Numbered from the stretch's first letter, positions 1 to 9,084 are shown. The stretch is DNA of 64,000 nucleotides from Reichenbachiella carrageenanivorans (GCF_025639805.1 NZ_CP106735.1:1614001-1678000); one strand, 5' to 3'. The notes: generated from the sequence alone by a model not told the origin. Numbers and translations: made by a program.

Positions 1-532
1 TTTGCATAAGTGAAAACCCTGCTTCCATCATACGTGCACCGCCAGATTTGGAGATCATTAAGAATGGGATTTTGTGCTTGAGCGAATAGTCAATGGCTCT
101 TGCGATTTTTTCACCCACTACAGATCCCATTGATCCGCCAATAAATCCAAAATCCATACATGCGATCACAATGTCTTTATTGTGCATCTTGCCTACGGCA
201 CTTCGAACGGCATCTGTCAAGCCAGACTTCTTTTGTGTAGCAGCTATTCTAGCCGGATAGGGCTTAGAATCTACAAATTTCAACGGGTCGGCAGAGGTTA
301 TTTCTGCGTCCAGTTCTTTAAATTCATTGTTGTCAAACAAAATTTCAAAATACTCCTTAGAGCCAATCCTTACGTGATAATCGTCCTCAGGCGATACGTA
401 CGAATTGTTTTTGAGCTCGCGCATGTGTACAATTTTCCCACTAGGAGTTTTGTACCATAGCCCGTCAGGAGCTTCTTTTTTTGCTGTAGTAGGCGTCTGG
501 ATGCCCTTGTCTTTTCTGTTAAACCAAGCCAT
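1..532 (-). CDS. accD: Acetyl-CoA carboxylase carboxyltransferase subunit beta (partial, C-terminus off window)
   Basis: AccD pairs with AccA to transfer carboxyl from carboxybiotin to acetyl-CoA, giving malonyl-CoA for fatty acid synthesis in the cytoplasm. The visible 177 N-terminal residues begin [10 protein letters not shown] and contain the family stretch [15 protein letters not shown] (about residues 53-67) and the start of the crotonase-like core ([18 protein letters not shown], then SGGARMMEA). The ATG at 532 follows a TAnnTTTG promoter box by about 25 bp. Oddity: the four zinc-ribbon cysteines known from E. coli AccD are replaced by Thr29, Gly32, Ser47 and Asp50. From memory this is usual in Bacteroidota. 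The gene runs off the left edge. Confidence 0.95.
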   Translation of the reverse strand, partial: MAWFNRKDKGIQTPTTAKKEAPDGLWYKTPSGKIVHMRELKNNSYVSPEDDYHVRIGSKEYFEILFDNNEFKELDAEITSADPLKFVDSKPYPARIAATQKKSGLTDAVRSAVGKMHNKDIVIACMDFGFIGGSMGSVVGEKIARAIDYSLKHKIPFLMISKSGGARMMEAGFSLMQ

Positions 533-557
533 ATTTTACCTTTTATTAGAAGGATTG

Positions 558-587
558 CAAAGATATATTAGTTGAGAGACTTTCGAA
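558..587 (-). promoter_or_regulatory. Predicted accD promoter (Bacteroidota type)
   Basis: On the minus strand TATCTTTG (565 to 558) matches the TAnnTTTG -7 consensus. A TTCG at 587-584, 18 bp upstream, is one mismatch from the -33 TTTG. The expected start of transcription is near 551, leaving a leader of about 20 nt before the accD ATG. Confidence 0.5.
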
Positions 588-612
588 TATTAGCGGTTAG
601 ATATTTCCTGTC

Positions 613-1824
613 TTACTCTTTTCCATCTGCATACTTTTGCAAGTAGGCGTATTCTTTTGTGAGTTTTCCTTTGTTAGTTATTGTTGCTCTTTCGATGATT
701 CGATCGGGGTCTTCGCCCAATAAGCAGGGTAAAATATTGTTTACTAATTCTTTCCCAAAATCTTCTGAAGCATTTCTAGGAAGCTCGCAGGGTAGATTGT
801 CGACAGACATTACTGTTATGTTGCCCTCATCCGAAAATGCAGGCATTTCCCGTCCGGTAGTGGGGTCATAGTCAAATACGGGATCTTCGATTGTGGCAGG
901 TCGGATGGTAGATGGTATAGATCCTTCGATGTCGCAGGTCACATCTGCGATAATATTGATTTTGAAGTCTCTATGTGTTGCTTCTTTTCGAGTGAATAGC
1001 ACTGGAGCTTCAGGTTTCCAATATGCGCAAGCAATCAACAAGTCAGTAGATTTGGCGTATTGATAAAAATCAGATTCGAAATTTTCGGGGTGCTCAAAAA
1101 AATCAGAACGTTTGAAGTCTTTGCCATCTTTGTGCCTATTATAGTCACGGCTGTTGAGTTGGGTGAATACGGGTTCTTGAAAATCTTCGTTGACAAATCG
1201 CTCTGGAGTGACTTTGCGCATATTCATGCTGAGTAAAACCTCCATGGCTCCTTTAGCCACTCTTCCACCGCCTGTGATTGCAATCTTGATAATGGGTAAC
1301 TTGATTTTGCTGTATTCTGTTTTCATGTCATCCAAATCAAAACACTCATGTGCTCGCCTGATGTGAAAGAGGTTATATCTTTTGCCAAAGGCCCATAAGG
1401 CATTGTATGCGCCTACAATGCCAGCATATCTACCAAACGCTATGATGCGCTGATGCTGGGCATTGGTTAGGGTTTCGTAGTCGATGAGACGGATATTCTT
1501 GTCTAGTGCTTCATTGAGCAAGTCTCTATTGTATTCTTGTTTTTTGATTGTATGAGAAAAGAAAAAATAAGTCTTATTGGGGATTAATTGTCCTAAAGGC
1601 ACCTCTTTCACGCCGAATATGATGTCGCAGTCGGCCACGTTATCTACCAGTGCTATGCCTGCTTGTGCATAGTCGTTGTCGGAGAAGCAACGGATGTCGC
1701 TTTTCTGACAGACCAATTCCACGTTAGGAAAACGCGCTTTGATCAACTGAGCTTGAGAGGGAGTGATGGCTACTCTTCTATCAATCGGAATTTTGCCTTC
1801 TTTTAGGATGCCAATTTTCGACAT
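613..1824 (-). CDS. Saccharopine dehydrogenase (lysine-forming)-like / alanine dehydrogenase-PNT family enzyme
   Basis: A 403-aa NAD(P)-dependent oxidoreductase of the AlaDH/PNT superfamily. The N-terminal domain shows the ERR-type signature as KIPIDRRVAITPSQ, followed by FGRYAGIVGAYNALWAFG, which resembles yeast Lys1 rather than classical alanine dehydrogenase. A Rossmann glycine motif, GGGRVAKGAMEVL, lies near residues 185-197. I chose the ATG at 1824, where the conserved MSKIGILKEGK begins; an in-frame ATG 48 bp upstream adds an unconserved tail. Reaction (inferred): saccharopine to lysine plus 2-oxoglutarate, or a related amino-acid oxidation. It is separated by about 100 bp from the AIM24-family gene, so may be transcribed alone. 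Substrate is uncertain. Confidence 0.65.
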   Translation of the reverse strand: MSKIGILKEGKIPIDRRVAITPSQAQLIKARFPNVELVCQKSDIRCFSDNDYAQAGIALVDNVADCDIIFGVKEVPLGQLIPNKTYFFFSHTIKKQEYNRDLLNEALDKNIRLIDYETLTNAQHQRIIAFGRYAGIVGAYNALWAFGKRYNLFHIRRAHECFDLDDMKTEYSKIKLPIIKIAITGGGRVAKGAMEVLLSMNMRKVTPERFVNEDFQEPVFTQLNSRDYNRHKDGKDFKRSDFFEHPENFESDFYQYAKSTDLLIACAYWKPEAPVLFTRKEATHRDFKINIIADVTCDIEGSIPSTIRPATIEDPVFDYDPTTGREMPAFSDEGNITVMSVDNLPCELPRNASEDFGKELVNNILPCLLGEDPDRIIERATITNKGKLTKEYAYLQKYADGKE

Positions 1825-1932
1825 TTGCAATGGGTTTTTGAATGAATAATGTTGTTTGCAAATATGCGCCATTTCTAACCCATTCGGAATTTGAAGAAGG
1901 GCTAATACAGGATTGTGATTCGGTGTTTGTTG

Positions 1933-2700
1933 CTATTCTAAAAAGTCGCCAAGAATAGATGAGCTTTCCTTCGTGGCATTTTTACCATAAGGGGCAATGG
2001 CCTGAATGAGTTTTCGTATAGGCATAGATTGTAGCCAGACTTTACCTGTGCCATGCATTGTAGCCAAAAACATACCTTCTCCACCAAATACCATGGACTT
2101 GAGCCCACCTGCCGATTGGATATCAAAATCTAAAGTTGATTCGTAGGCGACTACGCAGCCCGTATCGATTCTCAACGTTTCGTTGTTGAGCTGGCGCTCG
2201 ATGACTGTGCCGCCAGCATGTACGAAGGCCATACCATCGCCTTGTAATTTTTGTAGGATAAAGCCTTCTCCACCGATCAGTCCCGAACCGAAACGTTTGT
2301 TGAGCGAGATAGATATTTTGGTGCCCAAGGCAGCACACAAGAAGCCGTCTTTCTGTACAATTAGTTCCTGATTGGGTGATTGCTGCAGGTCGACAGGAAT
2401 CACTGTGCCAGGGTAGGGAGCCGAAAAAGCTACTTTTCGTTTGCCAGAGCCGTGATTGGTAAAGTGAGTCATAAACAAGGACTCACCAGTCAAAGCACGA
2501 GTGCCAGCTGATACAAGTTTGCCAAAAAAACCTTGATCTGGCTCTGAGCCGTCACCCATTTTGGTTTCAAAGACGATGCCGTCTTCCATGAAGAGCATGG
2601 CGCCAGCTTCTGCGACTACGGTTTCTCTTGGGTCCAATTCTATTTCTACGATTTGGATACTCTCTCCTTTGATTTCGTAGTCGATTTCGTGGCTTCTCAT
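1933..2700 (-). CDS. AIM24 / TIGR00266 family protein
   Basis: A 255-aa soluble protein of the AIM24 family (mitochondrial biogenesis AIM24-like, TIGR00266). Signs are the N-terminal [20 protein letters not shown], the [11 protein letters not shown] segment, Gly-rich beta repeats ([14 protein letters not shown] and [15 protein letters not shown]), and the absence of a signal peptide or membrane span. The family folds as a trimeric beta-barrel-like structure; its bacterial function is unknown. It starts 12 bp after the stop of the small protein at 2713-2898, so gltX, the small gene and this gene probably form one transcript. No catalytic residues can be assigned. Confidence 0.85.
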   Translation of the reverse strand: MRSHEIDYEIKGESIQIVEIELDPRETVVAEAGAMLFMEDGIVFETKMGDGSEPDQGFFGKLVSAGTRALTGESLFMTHFTNHGSGKRKVAFSAPYPGTVIPVDLQQSPNQELIVQKDGFLCAALGTKISISLNKRFGSGLIGGEGFILQKLQGDGMAFVHAGGTVIERQLNNETLRIDTGCVVAYESTLDFDIQSAGGLKSMVFGGEGMFLATMHGTGKVWLQSMPIRKLIQAIAPYGKNATKESSSILGDFLE

Positions 2701-2712
2701 GTGTTAGTGGGT

Positions 2713-2898
2713 TTATTTTGGTGGGTTTAGATCTTCACGATCTTTGAGTTTTTTGTCTTCCACATTGTCATTGAGAAAGGCATTGAGTTCATCAATTTTC
2801 AATGTGGATTTGATTTCGCCAAAGGAGTTGATATTCACTTCAAACCCTTTGAGAGCTGGGTTTACCTTTGGTTTAGTGTTTTTGTTTTTTTTACTCAT
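2713..2898 (-). CDS. Small conserved hypothetical protein, translationally coupled to gltX
   Basis: A 61-aa highly charged protein beginning MSKKNKNTKPKVNPALKGFE and carrying an acidic helix (IDELNAFLNDNVEDKKLKD). I place the start at the ATG at 2898, which overlaps the last 8 bp of gltX; the AATGAGTAA arrangement implies re-initiation by ribosomes finishing gltX. An upstream start at 2922 would lie deeper within gltX and adds only MLLIKQRT. It has no signal peptide, no membrane span and no recognised domain. Its basic N-terminus and acidic C-terminus could suit an RNA or ribosome contact, but that is speculation. Similar small genes after gltX are, as I recall, common in Bacteroidota. Confidence 0.75.
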   Translation of the reverse strand: MSKKNKNTKPKVNPALKGFEVNINSFGEIKSTLKIDELNAFLNDNVEDKKLKDREDLNPPK

Positions 2899-4432
2899 TG
2901 TTCGCTGCTTGATCAAAAGCATTAGTTGCTTTTTTTATACGATCAGCCACTTCATTTGTTCCGAGTACTTCCATGACCCTCATTAAGTCTGGGCCACCAG
3001 CTTCTCCCGTTATAGCTACTCTCAAGATTTGCATGACCATGCCTACTTTGGTATCTAAGGCAGTGACTGCTTGCTCTAAGCCATTTTGAAAATCTTCTGC
3101 GTTCCAATTTTTACCATTCATATTTGCGGCTAAAGCCTCAAAAACCTGTTTGGCGGTGTTGTCCCATTTTTTTCTCACCACTTTTTCTACGTACTCGCTA
3201 GGTGCTTCAAAGAAGTATTTGCCTTTAGAAATCAATTCGGGAATGAAATCAATTCTTTCTTGCAGTAGCTCGGCTATGGCCAATGCTTTTTGTTCGTCAC
3301 ACTTGATGCTGGCAGTTTGTGCTTGTTCTAAAAGCATAGTGGCTAAGTCACTAGGTGCGAGGTTTCTAATGTATTGTTGGTTGAACCAGATGGCTTTGTC
3401 TATGTCAAATTTGGCGCCAGCCTTACTCACTCTTTCGATGGTGAAAGCTTCAATCAATTCATCTAAACTGAATATTTCATTTTCTGTTCCAGGGTTCCAA
3501 CCAAGCAGAGCAAGAAAGTTTACAAATGCTGTATTCAGATAACCCTCTTCTTTAAAACCTTTGAGTGCAGCATCTTCGGCTGTGGCTTTCCATTCCATAG
3601 GGAAAATAGGAAATCCGTGTTTGGCGGCATCACGCTTGCTGAGTTTTCCATTGCCATCAGGCTTGAGTAAAAGTGGCAAATGGGCAAACTGTGGCATGCT
3701 GTTTTCCCAGCCTAAATATCTGTATAGTAAGACATGCAGGGGGGCAGAGGGTAGCCACTCTTCTCCACGGATCACATGGGTGATTTTCATCAAATAGTCA
3801 TCGACTACATTGGCCAAATGATAAGTAGGCATGCCGTCTGATTTCATTAAAACTTTGTCATCCATGGTGGAGGTATGCACGTTGACCCAGCCGCGAATCA
3901 TGTCATTGAGGCGGACGTCTTCTTTGGCGGGTACTTTTATTCTGATCACATAAGGCTCTCCCGAAGCCAATCGTTGAGCTACCTCTTCTTCGGATAGCGT
4001 CAAGGAGTTTTTCATGGTATTTCGTGTAATCGAATTATAATTGAGTGAATTGGCTTTAGCCGCCTTCAGGGCTTCTCGCATTTTGTCCAATTCTTCAGCT
4101 GTATCGAAGGCGTAGTAAGCTGTGCCTTCGTCGAGCATTTGTTGTGCGTATTTTTTGTATAGTTCTTTGCGCTCAGACTGTTTATATGGCGCATAGTCGC
4201 CGCCTTGGTCAGTGCCTTCGTCGATTTGGATACCACACCAAGCCAAAGCATCTTTGATATATTGTTCGGCTCCTTCTACGAATCGGGTTTGGTCTGTGTC
4301 TTCTATTCTGAGGATGAACTTTCCTCCATGCTTTTTAGCAAACAGATAATTGTACAAGGCGGTGCGTACACCACCTATATGAAGAACGCCTGTTGGGCTA
4401 GGTGCAAATCTTACTCTTATTTCGTTACTCAT
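2891..4432 (-). CDS. gltX: Glutamyl-tRNA synthetase
   Basis: A 513-aa class I aminoacyl-tRNA synthetase that charges tRNA-Glu with glutamate in the cytoplasm. The HIGH signature appears as LHIGG (residues 17-21) after FAPSPTGV, and the KMSKS loop as KLSKRD (263-268). FILRIEDTDQTR (about 39-50) is the classic GluRS segment, and the C-terminal all-alpha anticodon-binding half is present, so length is normal. The ATG at 4432 leads directly into MSNEIRVRFAPSP. It is followed by an 8-bp overlapping small gene and the AIM24 gene. Whether it is discriminating GluRS or also charges tRNA-Gln cannot be told here. Confidence 0.98.
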   Translation of the reverse strand: MSNEIRVRFAPSPTGVLHIGGVRTALYNYLFAKKHGGKFILRIEDTDQTRFVEGAEQYIKDALAWCGIQIDEGTDQGGDYAPYKQSERKELYKKYAQQMLDEGTAYYAFDTAEELDKMREALKAAKANSLNYNSITRNTMKNSLTLSEEEVAQRLASGEPYVIRIKVPAKEDVRLNDMIRGWVNVHTSTMDDKVLMKSDGMPTYHLANVVDDYLMKITHVIRGEEWLPSAPLHVLLYRYLGWENSMPQFAHLPLLLKPDGNGKLSKRDAAKHGFPIFPMEWKATAEDAALKGFKEEGYLNTAFVNFLALLGWNPGTENEIFSLDELIEAFTIERVSKAGAKFDIDKAIWFNQQYIRNLAPSDLATMLLEQAQTASIKCDEQKALAIAELLQERIDFIPELISKGKYFFEAPSEYVEKVVRKKWDNTAKQVFEALAANMNGKNWNAEDFQNGLEQAVTALDTKVGMVMQILRVAITGEAGGPDLMRVMEVLGTNEVADRIKKATNAFDQAANNE

Positions 4433-4545
4433 CGATCAAATGTTTACTCAACTGTTAGGCTTATGCCCTTAAGGCATGTCGTTTCAAATTCTTTTGATTC
4501 AATTCAGGCCTCTTAGGTATACCCTGAGATTGGTTGAAAAAAATA

Positions 4546-4564
4546 TGCCGGAGGATATCCGGCA
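4546..4564 (-). terminator. Rho-independent terminator after ridA
   Basis: On the minus strand TGCCGGA and TCCGGCA form a 7-bp GC-rich stem with a 5-nt loop, and TATTTTTTTC follows at once. It lies 28 bp beyond the ridA stop and before gltX, so it should end the transcript carrying glmS and ridA. Confidence 0.85.
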
Positions 4565-4592
4565 CGCAAATTTATCAATATTCTAGGCTAGT

Positions 4593-4970
4593 TTATAAAA
4601 CGGCAATGCAGGAAATTTCAACATTCACATTTTTGGGTAAGCAGCTTACTTCTACCGTTTCCCTGGCTGGTGGGTTGCTGGAAAAATACTCACCGTACAC
4701 AGCATTTATTTTCCCGAAATTGCCCATGTCGCTGACGAAAATAGAGCACTTCACTACGTTGCTATAACTAGTGCCTGCTGCTTCTAGGATGGCACCCATG
4801 TTTTTCATTACTTGATGGGTTTCTTCCTCTATACTGTCTAGCATAATCTGGTCGCTACCAGGCACAATGGCAATCTGTCCAGATACATATAATGTATTGC
4901 CTGCTAGTGTGGATTGGCTATAGGGGCCTATGGGAGCAGGGGCGTTTTCTGTGTTGATGATTTTTTTCAT
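4593..4970 (-). CDS. ridA: RidA family enamine/imine deaminase
   Basis: A 125-aa Rid/YjgF family protein that hydrolyses reactive 2-aminoacrylate-type enamines released by PLP enzymes. Signs are the N-terminal APAPIGPYSQ, the LYVSGQIAI strand and PPARETVEV near residue 100, which holds the substrate-carboxylate-binding arginine of the active RidA subgroup. The family works as a homotrimer in the cytoplasm. It lies 55 bp downstream of glmS on the same strand and is followed by a strong terminator. The gene symbol rests on family resemblance and the retained arginine. Confidence 0.92.
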   Translation of the reverse strand: MKKIINTENAPAPIGPYSQSTLAGNTLYVSGQIAIVPGSDQIMLDSIEEETHQVMKNMGAILEAAGTSYSNVVKCSIFVSDMGNFGKINAVYGEYFSSNPPARETVEVSCLPKNVNVEISCIAVL

Positions 4971-5025
4971 GGGGCAAATTAAAAGAGGATGTCACTGACT
5001 TAACAAGAAAGTATTTTGATACTGG

Positions 5026-6861
5026 TTATTCTACAGTTACTGATTTGGCGAGGTTTCTTGGCTGATCGACATTGCAACCTCGCATAACTGCGATGTGATA
5101 AGAGAGCAACTGCAACGGAATGACAGATACCAGAGGCATCAGAGCCTCTTCACAGGCAGGTACCTCAATGATGTAATCGGCTAAAGCAGGTATCAAAGCG
5201 TCACCTTTCGTGACAACAGCAATGACTACACCTTTTCGTGCTTTTACTTCCTGGATGTTAGAGACTACTTTGTCGTATGAGCTGTCCCTTGTAGCGATAA
5301 ATACCACGGGCATTTCTTCATCGATCAAGGCAATAGGGCCATGTTTCATTTCGGCAGCAGGATAACCTTCTGCATGGATATACGATATTTCTTTGAGTTT
5401 CAAAGCCCCCTCGAGTGCTACTGGAAAGTTGTATCCTCTACCTAAATAGATGAAGTTTTTAGCGTCTTTGAATCGCTCAGCAATTTCCTCTACTACTGAG
5501 TTATTGTCTAGTACCTCCTTTATTTTGGCAGGGATGCGAGACAATTCAACTAGGAGTTCTTTGTATCGAGTTTGAGTAATCGTTCCTTTTTTATGAGCAA
5601 CGCTCAGGGCAATCATGGTCAATACGGACAGTTGGCCTGTAAAGGCTTTAGTACTGGCTACCCCTATTTCTGGCCCAGTATGCAGATAAGCACCTTCATG
5701 CGTGACTCTAGAAATAGAAGATCCTACTACATTGACAATTCCAAGAATGATGGCACCTTTGGATTTTGCCAATTCGATAGCGGCTAGGGTATCAGCGGTT
5801 TCTCCAGATTGGGAGATGGCAATGACAATGTCTCCTTCATGGATGACTGGGTTTCTGTATCTAAACTCTGATGCATATTCTACCTCTACAGGAATGCGAC
5901 AGTATTCTTCAAATAGGTATTCTGCCACGAGGCCTGAATGCCACGAAGTGCCGCATGCTAAGATGATGATTCGTCTGGAATTAATAAGCGCTTGAGCGTA
6001 TTCGTATATGCCCCCTAGGGTGAGGTTGCCATTTACAGCATCTAGCCGACCCCTCATACTATCCGCAATAGAGTTAGGCTGTTCGAAAATTTCCTTAAGC
6101 ATAAAATGCTCATACCCTCCCTTTTCTAGTTCTTCGAGTTTCATCTCCACCTTTTGGATATAAGGTGTTTGCTCTACATCATCAATATTGGTGATTCTAA
6201 AGCCTTCGCGGTTTACAATAGCGATTTCTCGATCTTTGAGATAAACCACTTCGTTGGTGTACTCAATGATTGGTGTGGCATCAGATGCGATAAAATATTC
6301 TTTATTACCAATGCCTAATACCATTGGGCTGCCTTTTCTAGCAGCGATGAGCTGATCAGGGTTTTCTTCATCCAGAATGACAATGGCATAAGCACCTTCT
6401 ACGGCATGTAGGGCAGAACGAACCGCTTGTTCTAGGTCTACGTTGTTTTGCTTTTTGATGTCTTCTATGAAGGTGATAAGTACTTCAGTGTCTGTATCGC
6501 TTACAAACGAATACCCTTTGGATAGAAGTTGCTCTTTGATGGTATCATAGTTTTCGATGATACCATTATGAATAATAGACAGCGACTTATTGGCAGAAAA
6601 ATGAGGGTGCGCATTGCGGTCGTTAGGTTCGCCGTGCGTAGCCCATCGCGTGTGGCCGATGCCTATCGTACCGTTGATTTTCTGACCTTCTACCGCAGCC
6701 ACGAGATCGGCTACTTTTCCAGCTTTTTTATACACTTTGAGTCCATGGTCGTGTACTGAAACACCAGTACTATCATATCCTCTATATTCAAGTCTTTTAA
6801 GTCCTTTGATGATCAAAGGGAAGGCATCTTGATCGCCAATATAGGCTACAATTCCACACAT
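5026..6861 (-). CDS. glmS: Glutamine--fructose-6-phosphate aminotransferase (isomerizing)
   Basis: A 611-aa enzyme making glucosamine-6-phosphate from fructose-6-phosphate and glutamine, the entry to UDP-GlcNAc, peptidoglycan and LPS synthesis. It starts MCGIVAYIG, so Cys2 is the glutaminase nucleophile after Met removal; GHTRWATHGEPN and HNGIIENY follow. Two SIS domains fill the C-terminal half (ILACGTSWHSG, SQSGETADT, and YLGRGYNFPVALEGALKLKE), ending in the conserved NLAKSVTVE tail that closes the synthase site. The upstream DUF4270 gene stops 9 bp before, so there is no room for a glmS ribozyme leader. Confidence 0.98.
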   Translation of the reverse strand: MCGIVAYIGDQDAFPLIIKGLKRLEYRGYDSTGVSVHDHGLKVYKKAGKVADLVAAVEGQKINGTIGIGHTRWATHGEPNDRNAHPHFSANKSLSIIHNGIIENYDTIKEQLLSKGYSFVSDTDTEVLITFIEDIKKQNNVDLEQAVRSALHAVEGAYAIVILDEENPDQLIAARKGSPMVLGIGNKEYFIASDATPIIEYTNEVVYLKDREIAIVNREGFRITNIDDVEQTPYIQKVEMKLEELEKGGYEHFMLKEIFEQPNSIADSMRGRLDAVNGNLTLGGIYEYAQALINSRRIIILACGTSWHSGLVAEYLFEEYCRIPVEVEYASEFRYRNPVIHEGDIVIAISQSGETADTLAAIELAKSKGAIILGIVNVVGSSISRVTHEGAYLHTGPEIGVASTKAFTGQLSVLTMIALSVAHKKGTITQTRYKELLVELSRIPAKIKEVLDNNSVVEEIAERFKDAKNFIYLGRGYNFPVALEGALKLKEISYIHAEGYPAAEMKHGPIALIDEEMPVVFIATRDSSYDKVVSNIQEVKARKGVVIAVVTKGDALIPALADYIIEVPACEEALMPLVSVIPLQLLSYHIAVMRGCNVDQPRNLAKSVTVE

Positions 6862-6870
6862 AATTTGTAC

Positions 6871-8250
6871 TTATTCTGGTAGGGTATAATATAGCTTGAT
6901 CCTAAACCCTGTTTTTTCATCAAAGATAGAAAACTTTGGGGTAGTGATGTCTTGGGGCATCACCAAAAGATGATCTACTTCTAACGACTCGTTTTCAACC
7001 AACTGACCAAAAAATGTAGGTACTCCAGAATAAGTCAGGGAGGTTTCGTCTATAGGTGCTATGAGTGGGTCTGCTATGCCAGCCAAGTAGCCATTGTCAG
7101 TCATGATGATGGCTTCTGTAAGTATGTTGGCGGCAAGTTGTACACTATTTATTTTTGATCCATCTGCAGCATCTACATACAAATACCGAAGGTTTGGTAC
7201 ATTGCCATAGTATTTAGAATTGGCTTTAGTTTCGGATACAAACTCCAATCTGTTAACCTGTATTGTAGGATTTGCTTCAAAAAACTTGTTCAGCGTATCA
7301 AGGTTTAATTTTGGAAATATTCCAGAAGAGGGTTGTAAATAGATGTTGCCGTCACCTGCGGTAAAACTCGAGTAGCTTTCAGTAGGGCTTGCCGCCATGG
7401 TAGATCCACTTCGGTCAGTTTTAATTTGATTGTAAAAGAATGACCCGAGTGAGACATTGAGTGTGAGCGAATCCGAATATACGGAGTCCATTGCTATGCC
7501 GTTGTCTGTATATGGGTCTACTTCGTGGTAATGGATGACAATGCTGGTAGAATCCAGTGGTTTGAAACTAATGAGTGCAGTGTTGGACTCTGCACCTACG
7601 ATTGCAATGCCTTTGTACTCATATCTTAAAGCACCAGCTGGAGAGACACTTGAGCCTTGAGCTCCAGTAGCTATGGCAAACAATTCGTCGCCCATGCTAT
7701 CTTCCATTCTAAATTTTAGAATATAGTTTAAGCTGTCTTTGTCAAGAATACTAGTTTCGTTGAGTATAAAATCAAAACTACCTTCTTTTTTGTCAGTTCT
7801 ATAGGGGGTATCAAAGTTGGCCAAATAGGTAGCAGTATTGAAGAGCGTATCTGTGAGTTGATATACGTCAAAGTGCTGAGAAGCCACAATTTGATCTGTA
7901 TGCACATCGTCATAGTGTAAATGGATGACGGTAGAGTCTACTACATATGTATGATCGTCTGTCAGCGTAGGTACAGTAGTAGGCAAACTCAACTGGCTAA
8001 ATGCCACTGATCTGGTAGTGCCAAAGATGGGGTCAACATTTTTCCCTATTAATAATCTCGAGTCCTGACTGGTTTTAATACTATCAAGCCGCACGTTCGT
8101 GACTTCAAGAGGAAGCTCAGTGTACAATACGTTTACTCTAATACCATCAGGATCTAAGCCCAAGCCAATGTCATGGGGATCCGCACACGAAAAAATGGCT
8201 AGGGTTACGAGTATCAGTAGCCCAGGCCAGTTTTTATCCAACAAGTTCAT
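6871..8250 (-). CDS. DUF4270 family lipoprotein
   Basis: A 459-aa predicted lipoprotein. The N-terminus has a short hydrophobic stretch (LLILVTLAIF) ending in FSC, giving a lipid-anchor Cys at residue 22, then ADPHDIGLGLDPD, the DUF4270 entry sequence. The remainder is beta-rich with repeated segments on VDSTVIHLHY and TSIVIHYHEV, and no other membrane span. Function is unknown; the family is found in Bacteroidota. The start codon lies inside the end of the GT5-like gene (17-bp overlap) and glmS begins 9 bp downstream, so the three are co-translated from one message. This fixed neighbourhood suggests a link to cell-envelope sugar supply (inference). Confidence 0.85.
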   Translation of the reverse strand: MNLLDKNWPGLLILVTLAIFSCADPHDIGLGLDPDGIRVNVLYTELPLEVTNVRLDSIKTSQDSRLLIGKNVDPIFGTTRSVAFSQLSLPTTVPTLTDDHTYVVDSTVIHLHYDDVHTDQIVASQHFDVYQLTDTLFNTATYLANFDTPYRTDKKEGSFDFILNETSILDKDSLNYILKFRMEDSMGDELFAIATGAQGSSVSPAGALRYEYKGIAIVGAESNTALISFKPLDSTSIVIHYHEVDPYTDNGIAMDSVYSDSLTLNVSLGSFFYNQIKTDRSGSTMAASPTESYSSFTAGDGNIYLQPSSGIFPKLNLDTLNKFFEANPTIQVNRLEFVSETKANSKYYGNVPNLRYLYVDAADGSKINSVQLAANILTEAIIMTDNGYLAGIADPLIAPIDETSLTYSGVPTFFGQLVENESLEVDHLLVMPQDITTPKFSIFDEKTGFRIKLYYTLPE

Positions 8251-9046
8251 TATATAAATTATAATAGGAGTCTAAAAAGTTATCATCTTTTTGAATTGTA
8301 TCTACCTTTTTGCCGTTAGGTGCAGAAGAAATCAATTCATCAATGATTTTGTTTGTTTCATTTTTAGACTTAATGACAGCATCGGCATATTCGATGCCTA
8401 GCTTTACAAAACCTGCGAAATCTTTTGTACTTAGATGTTCCAGCATGCTCTCTTCGATGTCCATCATCATTACTTTGTTGATCAAGTCTCCTTCGAATTT
8501 GTGTTCGAATTCGTTGTCATACAGTGTAAATACCGACTTGGCATCTTTGAAGATCGGGTCGTTTTTGTATGTAGTTTTTAGATAAAGTGGGATTAGGCTT
8601 GTCATCCAATCGTTGCAATGTACGATGTCTGGAGACCATCCTAATTTTTTTACAGTTTCGAGTACGCCCTTGCAAAAGAAAATGGCGCGTTCATCATTAT
8701 CTGCATGAAAATTCTCTTCCTTGTCGAAAAATACAGACTTTCTATGGAAATAGTCTTCGTTGTCGATAAAGTATACTTGCAATTTGGCATTTGGGATTGA
8801 AGCTACTTTGATAATCAAAGGCTTTTCTTCGTCGCCTACCGCAATGTTTATTCCTGATAGTCGAACAACTTCGTGAAGTCTGTTCTTTCTTTCATTGATC
8901 AATCCAAACCGAGGAACCAAAATTCTAATTTCCATTCCCCTCTCTTGCATTGCCTGAGGCAATGCTCTCACAAAATCGGCTACTTCTGTAGTTTGTAAAA
9001 AAGGATTAATTTCACTCGCCACATATAGTATTTTGTACTTTGACAT
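8234..9046 (-). CDS. GT5-type glycogen/starch synthase N-domain protein, probably not a classical synthase
   Basis: A 270-aa protein matching only the N-terminal Rossmann half of GT5 glycogen synthases: KILYVASEINPF at the start, RILVPRFG, and DIVHCNDWMTSLIPLYLK around residues 140-157. Full GlgA is about 480 aa; the C-terminal GT-B domain is missing. The ADP-glucose-binding KTGGL motif near residue 18 reads QTTEV, so the lysine and both glycines are gone. Ordinary glycogen synthesis is therefore unlikely. It heads an operon with DUF4270 and glmS and is divergent from panC. Short proteins of this kind are, to my knowledge, widespread in Bacteroidota and usually labelled glycogen synthase. Confidence 0.75.
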   Translation of the reverse strand: MSKYKILYVASEINPFLQTTEVADFVRALPQAMQERGMEIRILVPRFGLINERKNRLHEVVRLSGINIAVGDEEKPLIIKVASIPNAKLQVYFIDNEDYFHRKSVFFDKEENFHADNDERAIFFCKGVLETVKKLGWSPDIVHCNDWMTSLIPLYLKTTYKNDPIFKDAKSVFTLYDNEFEHKFEGDLINKVMMMDIEESMLEHLSTKDFAGFVKLGIEYADAVIKSKNETNKIIDELISSAPNGKKVDTIQKDDNFLDSYYNLYNELVG

Positions 9047-9084
9047 AAACCGTGTTTTTTAGTTTGATAGTTTCAAAATGACCA

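Noticed and set aside
182..460. Open frame on the plus strand within accD
   Set aside because: It is antisense to the clear AccD coding sequence and shows no family features.
4567..4574. Minus-strand TAAATTTG box as a gltX promoter
   Set aside because: It would start transcription inside the ridA terminator hairpin (4546-4564), so a message from it would stop at once.
6862..6870. glmS ribozyme leader
   Set aside because: Only 9 bp separate the upstream gene from glmS.
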